64,000 bases of DNA, from the NCBI GenBank assembly GCA_016744515.1, contig JADGEF010000002.1, positions 16,772-80,771 of the forward strand, read 5' to 3'. The translations under genes and the position numbers were made by a program. This document shows positions 36,490 through 44,577 of this stretch, piece by piece (the first letter of the stretch is position 1; every line of letters begins with the position of its first letter). Source of the stretch: Marinifilaceae bacterium. Its GTDB lineage: Bacteria > Bacteroidota > Bacteroidia > Bacteroidales > Marinifilaceae. The notes under the pieces were generated by a model. It did not search any database, had not been told where the DNA came from, and was given only the letters and a program-made list of their open reading frames with translations.

Positions 36490-36785
36490 ATCTATTGGAT
36501 TTTAAACCATGAACATACAAAATTAATCAGGGAAACTTGTGGGCAAGCATAAAATAAAACATGTCAGAGTACGAAGTTCCTGACAGAGTTGATTCCAAAA
36601 AGCCAAATCCAACAAAACATTTATCAAAGATTTCAAACTCTGACCAGTCAATCCATTCTGGATTAAAAACAACAACTTAAATAAGCTTAAATACTGTTAA
36701 AACAATTCATTCATATTGTTTATCATTTACAAACTAACTACTTTAGAGAAGTGTAAAGATTAATAATCTGACCTCCAACTAAAAT
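36490..36785. other. Spacer upstream of the CarboxypepD_reg gene
   Basis: About 300 bp, A+T-rich, with no supported gene or strong hairpin. Inverted words such as GTCAGAGT and CTGACAGAG occur near 36560-36590. It probably carries the promoter of the plus-strand gene at 36786. Confidence 0.35.
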
Positions 36786-37616
36786 ATGCTTCGTATTCTA
36801 CTGATTCTTTTAATTTTGTTCTTCGTTTATAATTCATCAGAAGCAACAAGCATAGAGACTGATTCTATCGTAAGGGTATCAGGGCAAATTGTAACTCAAA
36901 GCTCAACCCCAATTCCTTTAGCACACCTTATTATTAAAGGTAAGCAAAGTGGACAGGTTTGTGATAGTCTGGGTATTTTCCATTTACAAGTCAAGCAATC
37001 AGACACTCTCATTATTTCAGCCTTGGGATTTAAAACTCAGGAATGGACAATTCCATTCATTTTTGATACCACTCTCCCCTTATTCTACCCAATAACTCTA
37101 GAAAAAACCGCCTATTTAATTAATGAAGTTAATGTGTTTGCCTTTGGTACTTGGGATGATTTTAAGACTGCCTTTCTAAAGTTAGAAATTAAAGACAATT
37201 ACGTGATCAATACGCAGATCACAAAAGAACTGGCACCATTTCAAACAAAAAAACCTAATATAGTACCACCACAATATCGAGCACTTATCGAAAAACCACA
37301 TTTTATCAAGCACTTTAAAATCCTACCTGCTTATTTGTACACAAAACTCAGCAAAAATGAAAAAAGGAAGCGCAAGGTGGCTAAAATGATTCGTAACGAA
37401 TGGAGAATCAGAAAATACACCAAATACTACACAAGTGATATCGTTTCTGCCCATACAGGATTAAAAGGTGAGGCTTTAGAAGATTTTATGACTTATTGTG
37501 GTCCAAAACTAGAAATTACTAAGATGACAAGTCGCTACTATATATTGGAACAAATCGTTAATAATTACAGAGAATATCTCAATCTGAAAAAAGATAATCA
37601 AACCCCTAAGTTATAG
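36786..37616 (+). CDS. Exported CarboxypepD_reg-like domain protein
   Basis: 276 aa with a signal peptide (MLRILLILLILFFVYNSSEA). Residues ~28-105 match the carboxypeptidase-regulatory-like beta-sandwich (RVSGQIVTQSSTPIPLAHLI, GIFHLQVKQSDTLIISALGF). The remaining ~170 residues are basic and partly helical (KLSKNEKRKRKVAKMIRNEW) with no catalytic motif. Similar stand-alone proteins are common in Bacteroidota periplasm; function is not established. It is transcribed alone, about 360 nt before the Bat operon. Confidence 0.75.
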   Translation: MLRILLILLILFFVYNSSEATSIETDSIVRVSGQIVTQSSTPIPLAHLIIKGKQSGQVCDSLGIFHLQVKQSDTLIISALGFKTQEWTIPFIFDTTLPLFYPITLEKTAYLINEVNVFAFGTWDDFKTAFLKLEIKDNYVINTQITKELAPFQTKKPNIVPPQYRALIEKPHFIKHFKILPAYLYTKLSKNEKRKRKVAKMIRNEWRIRKYTKYYTSDIVSAHTGLKGEALEDFMTYCGPKLEITKMTSRYYILEQIVNNYREYLNLKKDNQTPKL

Positions 37617-37770
37617 GCGATAAAAGAAATGGTTAATTATCTTCCGTATTAAGAAAACGCATTCAAATCTCTCCTAAGCATCGTATTATCTCATCAAGGC
37701 ATCTGCACATTAATAATTAAAGCTTAACAAAAATTAACGGCAAAGCATTTCCATAAATAGTCCAAAAAAT

Positions 37771-37778
37771 TATCTTTG
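37771..37778 (+). promoter_or_regulatory. Candidate -7 promoter element upstream of the Bat operon
   Basis: TATCTTTG matches TAnnTTTG. TTTC at about 37748 stands where the -33 TTTG is expected. Transcription would begin near 37785, some 30 nt before a terminator-like hairpin. Confidence 0.45.
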
Positions 37779-37815
37779 TAGGACATAAAAAATAATAGAC
37801 ATTATTAATTGCCAT

Positions 37816-37844
37816 AAAAAGCAATTCAAACATTGCTTTTTTTT
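37816..37844 (+). terminator. Terminator-like hairpin in the Bat operon leader
   Basis: AAAAAGCAAT (37816-37825) and ATTGCTTTTT (37832-37841) are perfectly complementary around TCAAAC, with a T-run to 37844. It lies between the candidate promoter and moxR. It may attenuate the operon, or end a short RNA of roughly 60 nt. Confidence 0.6.
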
Positions 37845-37980
37845 GAGTGGAAAACCTTTGAATTTTGAAACAAAACGGTTTTATCCCATTGTCTTCTGCA
37901 CCTTGCAGTTCTCAAAACAGATGAAATACCACAGTTAGAATAAGTAAACGTTTAATAACAAAAGCAAAATATACTTTTTT

Positions 37981-38976
37981 ATGATGCAGACAGTTGATAT
38001 CAAAGAGCTAAACGAACGTATCCAACAGGAAAGTTCCTTCGTGGATATGGTTTCTATGGAAATGAATAAGGTAATTGTTGGACAAAAGCACTTGGTTGAA
38101 AGCCTATTAGTTGGCTTACTATCCAATGGACACATCCTTCTTGAAGGGGTTCCTGGATTGGCAAAAACCCTTGCTATCAACACCCTTGCAACTACCATAG
38201 ATGCAAATTTTAGTCGTATTCAGTTTACCCCAGACCTTTTACCTGCCGACCTTATCGGAACAATGATCTATTCTCAGAAGAAAGAAGAATTTGTTGTGAA
38301 AAAGGGACCCATCTTCGCCAACTTTATTCTTGCCGATGAAATTAACCGTGCTCCTGCAAAAGTTCAGGCTGCTCTTTTGGAGTCTATGCAAGAGCGTCAG
38401 GTAACTATTGGCGATCATACTTATAAGTTAGAAGAGCCTTTCCTAGTAATGGCTACTCAAAACCCGATTGAACAAGAAGGAACTTACCCTCTACCAGAGG
38501 CGCAAGTTGACCGTTTTATGCTTAAGGTGGTAATCAATTATCCTAAAAAAGATGAAGAGCAATTAATTATGCGTCAGAATCTTTTGAAGGCTTTCCCAGT
38601 TGCAAATCAAATTCTTAAACCAGAAGATATTCTTAAGGCACGTTCGGTGGTTAAGGATGTATATATGGATGAGAAAATTGAAAAATATATTGTTGATATT
38701 GTTTTCGCGACTCGTTTCCCAGCTGATTATGGTCTAGAGAAATTCAAAGAGATGATTGCCTTTGGTGGTTCTCCTCGTGCGAGTATTTCATTGGCATCGG
38801 CAGCTAAAGCATTTGCTTTTATCAAGCGTCGTGGTTACGTTATTCCTGAGGATATTCGTGCTGTTTGTCACGATGTATTGCGTCACCGTATTGGTTTAAC
38901 TTACGAGGCTGAGGCAAACAATATCACAAGTGAGCATATCATTTCTGAGATTTTGAATACTGTTGAAGTACCGTAG
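37981..38976 (+). CDS. MoxR-family AAA+ ATPase
   Basis: 331 aa. Walker A GHILLEGVPGLAKTLAIN, Walker B FILADEINRAPAKVQAALLE (ADEINRAP is the MoxR hallmark), sensor 1 FLVMATQNPIEQEGTYPLPE, arginine-finger region AQVDRFMLK. MoxR ATPases act as chaperones, often with von Willebrand factor A (vWA) proteins; the vWA proteins BatA and BatB are encoded downstream. It is the first gene of the Bat operon, followed after about 100 nt by DUF58. The ATG at 37981 is followed directly by a second Met; either may serve. Confidence 0.95.
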   Translation: MMQTVDIKELNERIQQESSFVDMVSMEMNKVIVGQKHLVESLLVGLLSNGHILLEGVPGLAKTLAINTLATTIDANFSRIQFTPDLLPADLIGTMIYSQKKEEFVVKKGPIFANFILADEINRAPAKVQAALLESMQERQVTIGDHTYKLEEPFLVMATQNPIEQEGTYPLPEAQVDRFMLKVVINYPKKDEEQLIMRQNLLKAFPVANQILKPEDILKARSVVKDVYMDEKIEKYIVDIVFATRFPADYGLEKFKEMIAFGGSPRASISLASAAKAFAFIKRRGYVIPEDIRAVCHDVLRHRIGLTYEAEANNITSEHIISEILNTVEVP

Positions 38977-39079
38977 TAATTACGAATGAGGAATTAAGAA
39001 TTACGATTGAAATTCTTTACGTAGTTCTTAAATTTAACGACTTAATTATTAATTCGTAATTATCAATTCGTAATTAACT
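38977..39079. repeat. Degenerate TAATTCGTAATT word repeats in the moxR-DUF58 spacer
   Basis: The 103-bp spacer is built of repeated words such as AATTACGAATGAGG, GGAATTAAGAATTACG, ATTAATTCGTAATT and CAATTCGTAATTAAC. Similar material fills the spacers at 39950-40050 and 44384-44470 and the left end of the window. It breaks up an operon whose genes would normally be tightly spaced. Confidence 0.6.
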
Positions 39080-39949
39080 ATGGAGACTAGTGAATTATTA
39101 AAAAAAGTTCGAAAAATCGAGATCAAAACCAAAGGTTTGTCTCGAAACATATTTGCTGGAGAATACCACTCAGCATTTAAAGGACGAGGTATGACCTTTA
39201 GCGAGGTTCGCGAATACCAGTACGGCGACGACATTCGTAATATCGACTGGAATGTAACAGCTCGTTACAACACTCCTTTCGTTAAGCTTTTCGAAGAAGA
39301 GCGTGAAATGACCGTGATGCTGATGATTGATGTGAGTGGTTCTCGTGAGTTTGGATCTATGTCGAAGCTCAAGAAAAATCAGATTACTGAGATTGCAGCT
39401 GTTTTAGCTTTTTCGGCTATTCAGAACAACGATAAAATTGGTGTTCTTTTCTTTTCAGATACCATTGAGAAATTTATTCCACCGAAAAAAGGAAAATCTC
39501 ATATTCTAAGAATCATCCGAGAGCTAATCGATTTTAAACCCGAACATCGCAAAACGGATATCAATAACGCTCTTCGTTACCTAACTAAGGCAATCAAAAA
39601 GCGTTGTACCACTTTCGTGATATCCGATTTTATAGATGATAACGACTTTGAAAAATCCTTGAGTATTGCCAACAACAAACACGATGTGGTCGCTCTTAAG
39701 ATTTACGATAAGCGTGAAGAAGAATTACCTTCGATCGGACTTATTAGAATGCTCGATGCGGAGACACGTCAATACCAATGGGTAGATACCTCAAGTTCGA
39801 AGGTAAGAAACGCTCATGCAAAATGGTGGATAAAGAATCAATCGAAAGTTGAAGAAACTTTCAAACGTTCGGGTGTTGATGTTGCAAATATCAGGACTGA
39901 TCAAGACTATGTGCGATCGTTGATTGCCCTATTTAAACGAAGAGCCTAA
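39080..39949 (+). CDS. DUF58 domain protein of the Bat operon
   Basis: 289 aa, cytosolic. The DUF58 signature is clear: FAGEYHSAFKGRGMTFSEVR, EYQYGDDIRNIDWNVTARYN, PFVKLFEEEREMTVMLMIDV. A vWA-like fold follows with DVSGSREFGS (MIDAS-type DxSxS with R in place of M). DUF58 genes almost always follow moxR. Together they may assemble or activate the BatA/BatB membrane complex. Spacing to neighbours is about 100 nt on each side, filled by word-repeat spacers. Confidence 0.93.
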   Translation: METSELLKKVRKIEIKTKGLSRNIFAGEYHSAFKGRGMTFSEVREYQYGDDIRNIDWNVTARYNTPFVKLFEEEREMTVMLMIDVSGSREFGSMSKLKKNQITEIAAVLAFSAIQNNDKIGVLFFSDTIEKFIPPKKGKSHILRIIRELIDFKPEHRKTDINNALRYLTKAIKKRCTTFVISDFIDDNDFEKSLSIANNKHDVVALKIYDKREEELPSIGLIRMLDAETRQYQWVDTSSSKVRNAHAKWWIKNQSKVEETFKRSGVDVANIRTDQDYVRSLIALFKRRA

Positions 39950-40053
39950 TTAAATTGATAATTTAAGATTTTAGATTTGTGATTTATTCATAATTAATCA
40001 TTCATAAATCTTAACTCATAATTCAAAATAATTGAGGGTTTTAAAGAAATAAG

Positions 40054-41082
40054 ATGATAGGATTACAAAAAATAAAAAAACAATTTCAGATAAGCTTATT
40101 ACTTCTGAGTTTTACCTTGCTATTAAATCCTGCAATGGCTCAAAATAATGATGATGGCTTAACTGTGAATGTGGCTTTAGATACGAATGTTATAGCCATA
40201 GGCGATCAGATTAATTTGAAATTATCTATCGATCAACCTAAAGATGTTACCGTAATCTTTCCTGTTTTCACAGATAGTATTACCAAAAACATTGAGATTA
40301 TTCGTCAATGGCCTATAGATACAACAAAGAATAAGGATGGTAGTTTTAAGGTAAATAAGCGATACTTAATTACGTCTTTTGATGGTGGTGTTCACAAAAT
40401 CCCTCCTTTTGTATTTAAGTTAAATGGTGCAAACATCAATAACATTATTCGTACTGATACGCTACAATTGGGAGTTCGCAGCTTCGAGATTGATACGACG
40501 AAAGCCAATTTCGATATTTCCATGCCAATTCATACACCAGTTTCATTTGCTGAGATTGCACCATGGGCTGGAGGTGGCTTATTGCTTATTGTTATTCTTT
40601 TTGCTGCTTATTACTTCTATCGCAGATACAAGCGAAACCAACCTTTCTTTAAAGCTGAAGTTCCTGCCGAGCCTGCGCATGTTATTGCGCTTAGAAAGCT
40701 AGAGGAAATTGATGAGCAAAAGCTTTGGCAAACGGGTAAAATCAAGCAATATCATTCTGACTTGACTGATGCTGTTAGAAACTATCTTGACGAACGTTTT
40801 GATTTGGCAACTATTGAATCAACTACTGATGAAACGATGGATGCTATTTCAGAAGATATCATGCATAAGGATCTTATTGCTGACTTGAAAGCTATTTTGG
40901 AAAGAGCTGACTTGGCTAAGTTTGCTAAATTCCAACCTCTTCCGGATGAAAACCAGTTGAGCTTGAAATATGCATACCGTATTGTCGAAAAAACTATCAT
41001 TAAAGAAGTAGTTGTAGAAGAGCCTGAAGAGGAATCTGAACCAGCTCAATTATCAAAAGAAGAAGAGAACAAATTAGTCTAA
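40054..41082 (+). CDS. Bat operon membrane protein (BatD-like N-domain, single helix)
   Basis: 342 aa. Signal peptide (ISLLLLSFTLLLNPAMAQ), then an extracytoplasmic beta-sandwich (VNVALDTNVIAIGDQINLKL, VNKRYLITSFDGGVHKIPPF) like the first domain of BatD, one membrane helix (about 171-191: GGGLLLIVILFAAYYFYRRY) and a cytoplasmic helical part (VIALRKLEEIDEQKLWQTGK, YLDERFDLATIESTTDETMD). This gene is usual between DUF58 and batA in Bacteroidota and has no accepted letter. Its role, perhaps a scaffold contacting BatA/BatB, is inferred from position. Confidence 0.8.
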   Translation: MIGLQKIKKQFQISLLLLSFTLLLNPAMAQNNDDGLTVNVALDTNVIAIGDQINLKLSIDQPKDVTVIFPVFTDSITKNIEIIRQWPIDTTKNKDGSFKVNKRYLITSFDGGVHKIPPFVFKLNGANINNIIRTDTLQLGVRSFEIDTTKANFDISMPIHTPVSFAEIAPWAGGGLLLIVILFAAYYFYRRYKRNQPFFKAEVPAEPAHVIALRKLEEIDEQKLWQTGKIKQYHSDLTDAVRNYLDERFDLATIESTTDETMDAISEDIMHKDLIADLKAILERADLAKFAKFQPLPDENQLSLKYAYRIVEKTIIKEVVVEEPEEESEPAQLSKEEENKLV

Positions 41083-41243
41083 TAAACAAATGGTTATTGG
41101 TTGTTGGTTGTTGGTTATCAATTTTAACTTTTTTGACTTTAAGCTTTATACTTATAATACGTTATACTTTTTTACTTGTTCACTTTAACCTTTATACTTA
41201 TAATACTTTAACCTTTACACTTATAATACTTGGCACTTAAAAT
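41083..41243. repeat. Degenerate TTTATACTTATAATAC word repeats upstream of batA
   Basis: The spacer contains GGTTATTGGTTGTTGGTTG, then repeated CTTTATACTTATAATAC, CTTTAACCTTTATACTTAT and CTTTAACCTTTACACTTATAA. Inverted versions of the same words (GGTTAAAGGGAATAAAGG) occur between prfC and the thioesterase gene near 18300. Confidence 0.65.
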
Positions 41244-42236
41244 ATGAATAATCTAGATTTCGCAAATCCTGAATACCTATACTTATTACTGCTAGTTGTT
41301 CCTGTTATTGCATGGTACATTTGGCGCGATAAGAAGGCTCATGCCAGCATACAAGTCTCTACTTTAAAGAGCTTGAAAAAGGCACCCAAAACTTACAAAT
41401 ATTATTTCCGTCACTCTCTAATTCTATTTAGAGTTTTAGCCATTGCTTTTTTGGTGATTGCTTTGGCACGACCTCAATCAAGTAACGATTGGAAGAATGT
41501 GAGTTCAGAAGGAATCGACATTGTGATGTCCTTAGATATCTCAAGTAGTATGCTAGCTCAAGATTTTGAACCTAACCGTTTGGAAGCAGCTAAAGATGTT
41601 GCTACACAATTCATTACAGGTCGTCAGCAAGATAAAATTGGTTTAGTTATTTTTAGTGGTGAGAGTTTTACTCAATGTCCACTTACGACTGACCATGCTG
41701 TTCTAATCAACCTATTCAGCGATATCAAATCAGGAATGATTGAAGATGGTACGGCTATTGGTTTAGGATTGGCAAATGCTGTAAATCGCTTGAAAGATAG
41801 TGAAGCAAAATCTAGAGTTATCATTCTTCTTACTGATGGGGTTAACAATCAAGGTGTGATTGCTCCTATTACAGCTGCAGAACTAGCTAAGACCTACGGC
41901 ATTCGTGTTTATACTGTTGGTATTGGAACACAAGGCACAGCGCCTTACCCTTTCCAAACGCCATTTGGTGTGCAAATGCAGAATATGCCAGTTGAAATTG
42001 ATGAAGCAACTTTAACAGATATAGCTGAACTTACAGGCGGTAAATATTTTAGAGCTACCGATAATAATAAGCTGAAAGCTATCTATGAAGAAATTGATCA
42101 GATGGAAAAACGAAAGATAGAAGTAAAACAGTTTAGTACAAAGAGCGAAGCTTACAGATGCTATGCTCTCTTGGCTGCACTTTTCCTTTTACTTGAAATT
42201 GCTTTCCGAAACAGTATTCTTAGAAACATCCCTTAA
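41244..42236 (+). CDS. batA: Aerotolerance vWA-domain protein BatA
   Basis: 330 aa. Two N-terminal membrane helices (PEYLYLLLLVVPVIAWYIWR; HSLILFRVLAIAFLVIALAR), a von Willebrand factor A domain (about 88-300) and a C-terminal helix (ALLAALFLLLEIAFR). The metal-ion-dependent adhesion site is intact: DIVMSLDISSSMLAQDFEPN, GTAIGLGLANAVNRLKDS (Thr), ILLTDGVNNQG (Asp). Named from Bacteroides aerotolerance genes. With BatB it forms a membrane complex involved in oxygen/stress tolerance; the molecular action is not settled. Confidence 0.94.
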   Translation: MNNLDFANPEYLYLLLLVVPVIAWYIWRDKKAHASIQVSTLKSLKKAPKTYKYYFRHSLILFRVLAIAFLVIALARPQSSNDWKNVSSEGIDIVMSLDISSSMLAQDFEPNRLEAAKDVATQFITGRQQDKIGLVIFSGESFTQCPLTTDHAVLINLFSDIKSGMIEDGTAIGLGLANAVNRLKDSEAKSRVIILLTDGVNNQGVIAPITAAELAKTYGIRVYTVGIGTQGTAPYPFQTPFGVQMQNMPVEIDEATLTDIAELTGGKYFRATDNNKLKAIYEEIDQMEKRKIEVKQFSTKSEAYRCYALLAALFLLLEIAFRNSILRNIP

Positions 42237-42372
42237 AATAAGCTTGTTAGATTTGAGATCCAAATTACTAACAGCAGAAAATAATATAACATCTATAAAA
42301 TTAACAATACGTGATTACTGAAAAGAAGAAACATTCTAATATCTCTGTACTCACATCTAATATCTTTTTCGA

Positions 42373-43404
42373 ATGAACCAGTTTCGTTTTGAACATCCAG
42401 AATATCTCTACTTATTCTTCATTATTCCTGCTCTTGTAGTCTTATATTACATTAGCTATAGAATGAAGAAAAAAGCTCTACGTGAATATGGCGATATGTC
42501 TATTATTTCGCAATTGATGCCTTTCGCATCATTCACAAGACCTATCTATAAATTCTCATTAATGCTTTTGGCTTTTTGTTTTCTTATAATTGCCATAGCA
42601 GGTCCGCAGTTTGGCTCTAAAATGAGAAAGATAAAACGTAAAGGTGTTGAGATCGTGATTGCACTCGATGTATCAAACTCAATGTTGGCACAAGATATTA
42701 AGCCAAATCGGTTGGAACGTGCAAAACGTGCCATCTCTAAAATGGTTGATAACTTGAATAACGACAAGATTGGTTTAATTGTATTTGCCGGTGAAGCTTA
42801 TACACAACTACCTATTACGACAGATTATTCATCTGCAAAGCTATTCCTATCTACTATTAGTACAGATATTGTTCCAGTACAAGGAACAGCAATTGGGGCT
42901 GCTATCAATCTAGCAAGCAAAAGTTTTACGCCTGATAGCGAGGCAAGCAAAGCCATTATAGTTATTACCGATGGTGAAAATCACGAAGACGATGCTAAGG
43001 AAGCTGCTCAAGCTGCATTGGAGCAAGGCATTCTTGTACATACTATTGCAATGGGATTGCCTAAGGGTGCTCCAATTCCGATTAAAGGCAAACCTGGTCA
43101 GTTTAGACAAGATGAAGAAGGTAATGTTATCATTTCTAAACTAGATGAGAAAATGCTAGCTGAAATTGCAGAAGCTGGTGGAGGAAATATGATTAAAGCC
43201 AATAACACTACAACTGGCTTAAAGGCATTATTCAAAGAAATTAATAAGATGGATAAAACCGAATTAGAACAAAGAATCTATTCGGATTACGATGAGAAAT
43301 TTCAATATTTCATTGCCTTTGTCCTACTACTTATCTTGATCGAATATTTAATTCTTGACAGAAAAAACCGTCATTTAAAGGATATTCATTTATTCAGTAA
43401 GTAA
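42373..43404 (+). CDS. batB: Aerotolerance vWA-domain protein BatB
   Basis: 343 aa, the same layout as BatA: FEHPEYLYLFFIIPALVVLY, a second helix (KFSLMLLAFCFLIIAIAGPQ), a vWA domain with intact metal site (EIVIALDVSNSMLAQDIKPN, VPVQGTAIGAAINLASKSFT, IVITDGENHEDD) and a C-terminal helix (YFIAFVLLLILIEYLILD). It is paralogous to BatA in the same operon. The 130-bp spacer before it has TCTAATATCT word repeats. Confidence 0.94.
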   Translation: MNQFRFEHPEYLYLFFIIPALVVLYYISYRMKKKALREYGDMSIISQLMPFASFTRPIYKFSLMLLAFCFLIIAIAGPQFGSKMRKIKRKGVEIVIALDVSNSMLAQDIKPNRLERAKRAISKMVDNLNNDKIGLIVFAGEAYTQLPITTDYSSAKLFLSTISTDIVPVQGTAIGAAINLASKSFTPDSEASKAIIVITDGENHEDDAKEAAQAALEQGILVHTIAMGLPKGAPIPIKGKPGQFRQDEEGNVIISKLDEKMLAEIAEAGGGNMIKANNTTTGLKALFKEINKMDKTELEQRIYSDYDEKFQYFIAFVLLLILIEYLILDRKNRHLKDIHLFSK

Positions 43405-43582
43405 AAGATTAACAATAGATCGTGAGATATGAGAATCAAGATATGAGATTGATTTACAAACGACATATAGTCAGAATATGGACTACAACTCAGCGAGTTT
43501 AAAATCAACTCGTTATCAGATATTTGTAAAAACTTACCGAACCGTTAAAATTAAGATTAGGATTGATAAAAAAATGGTCAGA
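43405..43582. repeat. Spacer with GAGATATGAGAATCAAG word repeats before batC
   Basis: GTGAGATATGAGAATCAAG and ATATGAGATTG repeat in 43420-43455, related to ATATCT words in the batA-batB spacer. The frame of batC stays open back to 43478, but that extension has no signal peptide and looks like spacer. Confidence 0.5.
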
Positions 43583-44383
43583 ATGAAAATAAAAATTAGC
43601 CTATTCATAATAGCTCTGCTTAGCCTTGCTTGTTTTGAAGCAAATGCTCAGAAAGAGAGAAAATTCATACGAAAAGGGAATGGTCTTTTCGAAAAAAAGA
43701 ACTTTGAAAATTCTGAAGTAGAATATCGCAAAGCTCTTGATAAAGACGTTACGTCTTTCGAAGCCGCCTTTAATCTGGGCGATGCCTTATACAAGCAAAA
43801 GAAATACGACGAAGCTTTAGAGCAATTTCAATCATTGGCTTCAAAAGAGACTGACCCTCAACGTTTGGGTCTCCTACACCACAATATTGGCAACACTTTA
43901 CTCGTTAATAAAAAGATTGATGAAAGCATTGAGGCCTACAAGCAATCGCTTCGATATTTCCCTGATTCAAAAGAAACCAAATACAATTTGGAATATGCTC
44001 GTAAGATGAAAGAAAAGGAAGAGCAAAAGAAAAAACAAAATAAGGATCAGCAGAACCAAGACAACAAGGACAATAAAGACAAAAACAAAGATCAAGATAA
44101 GAAAGATCAAAAGAGTAAGGACGATCAGAAAAAGAAAGATCAAGATAAAAAGGATCAGGACAAGAAGAAAGATCAAAAAGATAAGGAGAAAGAAAAACAA
44201 AAGCCAAACGAGGGTGATAAAAATAAAAAGCAACAACCTAAAGAAAGTAAAATTTCAAAAAAAGATGCTCAACGCTTGTTAAAAGCATTAGAGAACGACG
44301 AGAAAAAAGTGCAGCAGAAAGTTCAAAAGGCTAAAGCTAAAGCACAAAAAAAGAAGAAACAAAAAATTAAAAAGGATTGGTAA
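43583..44383 (+). CDS. batC: TPR protein BatC with long charged C-terminal tail
   Basis: 266 aa from the ATG at 43583 (another at 43574), chosen because the signal peptide MKIKISLFIIALLSLACFEA starts there. TPR repeats at about 30-140 (NGLFEKKNFENSEVEYRKAL, EAAFNLGDALYKQKKYDEAL, HNIGNTLLVNKKIDESIEAY) match BatC of other Bacteroidota. The last ~110 residues are almost only Lys, Asp, Gln, Asn and Glu (KDQQNQDNKDNKDKNKDQDK), probably disordered and periplasmic. Family members vary in this tail, here extreme. It likely binds BatA/BatB through the TPRs. Antisense frames over the tail are composition artefacts. Confidence 0.85.
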   Translation: MKIKISLFIIALLSLACFEANAQKERKFIRKGNGLFEKKNFENSEVEYRKALDKDVTSFEAAFNLGDALYKQKKYDEALEQFQSLASKETDPQRLGLLHHNIGNTLLVNKKIDESIEAYKQSLRYFPDSKETKYNLEYARKMKEKEEQKKKQNKDQQNQDNKDNKDKNKDQDKKDQKSKDDQKKKDQDKKDQDKKKDQKDKEKEKQKPNEGDKNKKQQPKESKISKKDAQRLLKALENDEKKVQQKVQKAKAKAQKKKKQKIKKDW

Positions 44384-44577
44384 TGCATAATGATGAATTA
44401 GAATTTATGAATTATTATTATTAAAAGTTATGACTTACTATCCATTCATTACTCATAATTAAATTATTAGCTGAATTAACAATAGACTTATTGTATACTT
44501 CGCTCCTATTCTGCAAAATTATCTGTAATTTTGATTTTGCTTGAAATTTGAACCTTTAGTAAAATTATAAAAGATTG
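44384..44577. repeat. A+T word-repeat spacer between batC and batD
   Basis: ATGCATAATGATGAATTAG, AATTTATGAATTATTATTA and CATTACTCATAATTAAATT repeat degenerate TAATTCAT words. No gene or terminator is apparent. Confidence 0.5.

Larger units (their letters stand above)
37617..37980. other. Bat operon leader region
   Basis: 364 bp without a gene. It contains the promoter-like TATCTTTG at 37771 and a terminator-like hairpin at 37816-37844, both described separately. About 135 nt of leader remain between the hairpin and moxR. Confidence 0.6.

Noticed and set aside
43905-44236. Antisense open frames of 89-100 codons over batC
   Set aside because: They mirror the lysine/aspartate-rich coding strand (giving Leu/Ile/Phe runs) and show no family features.
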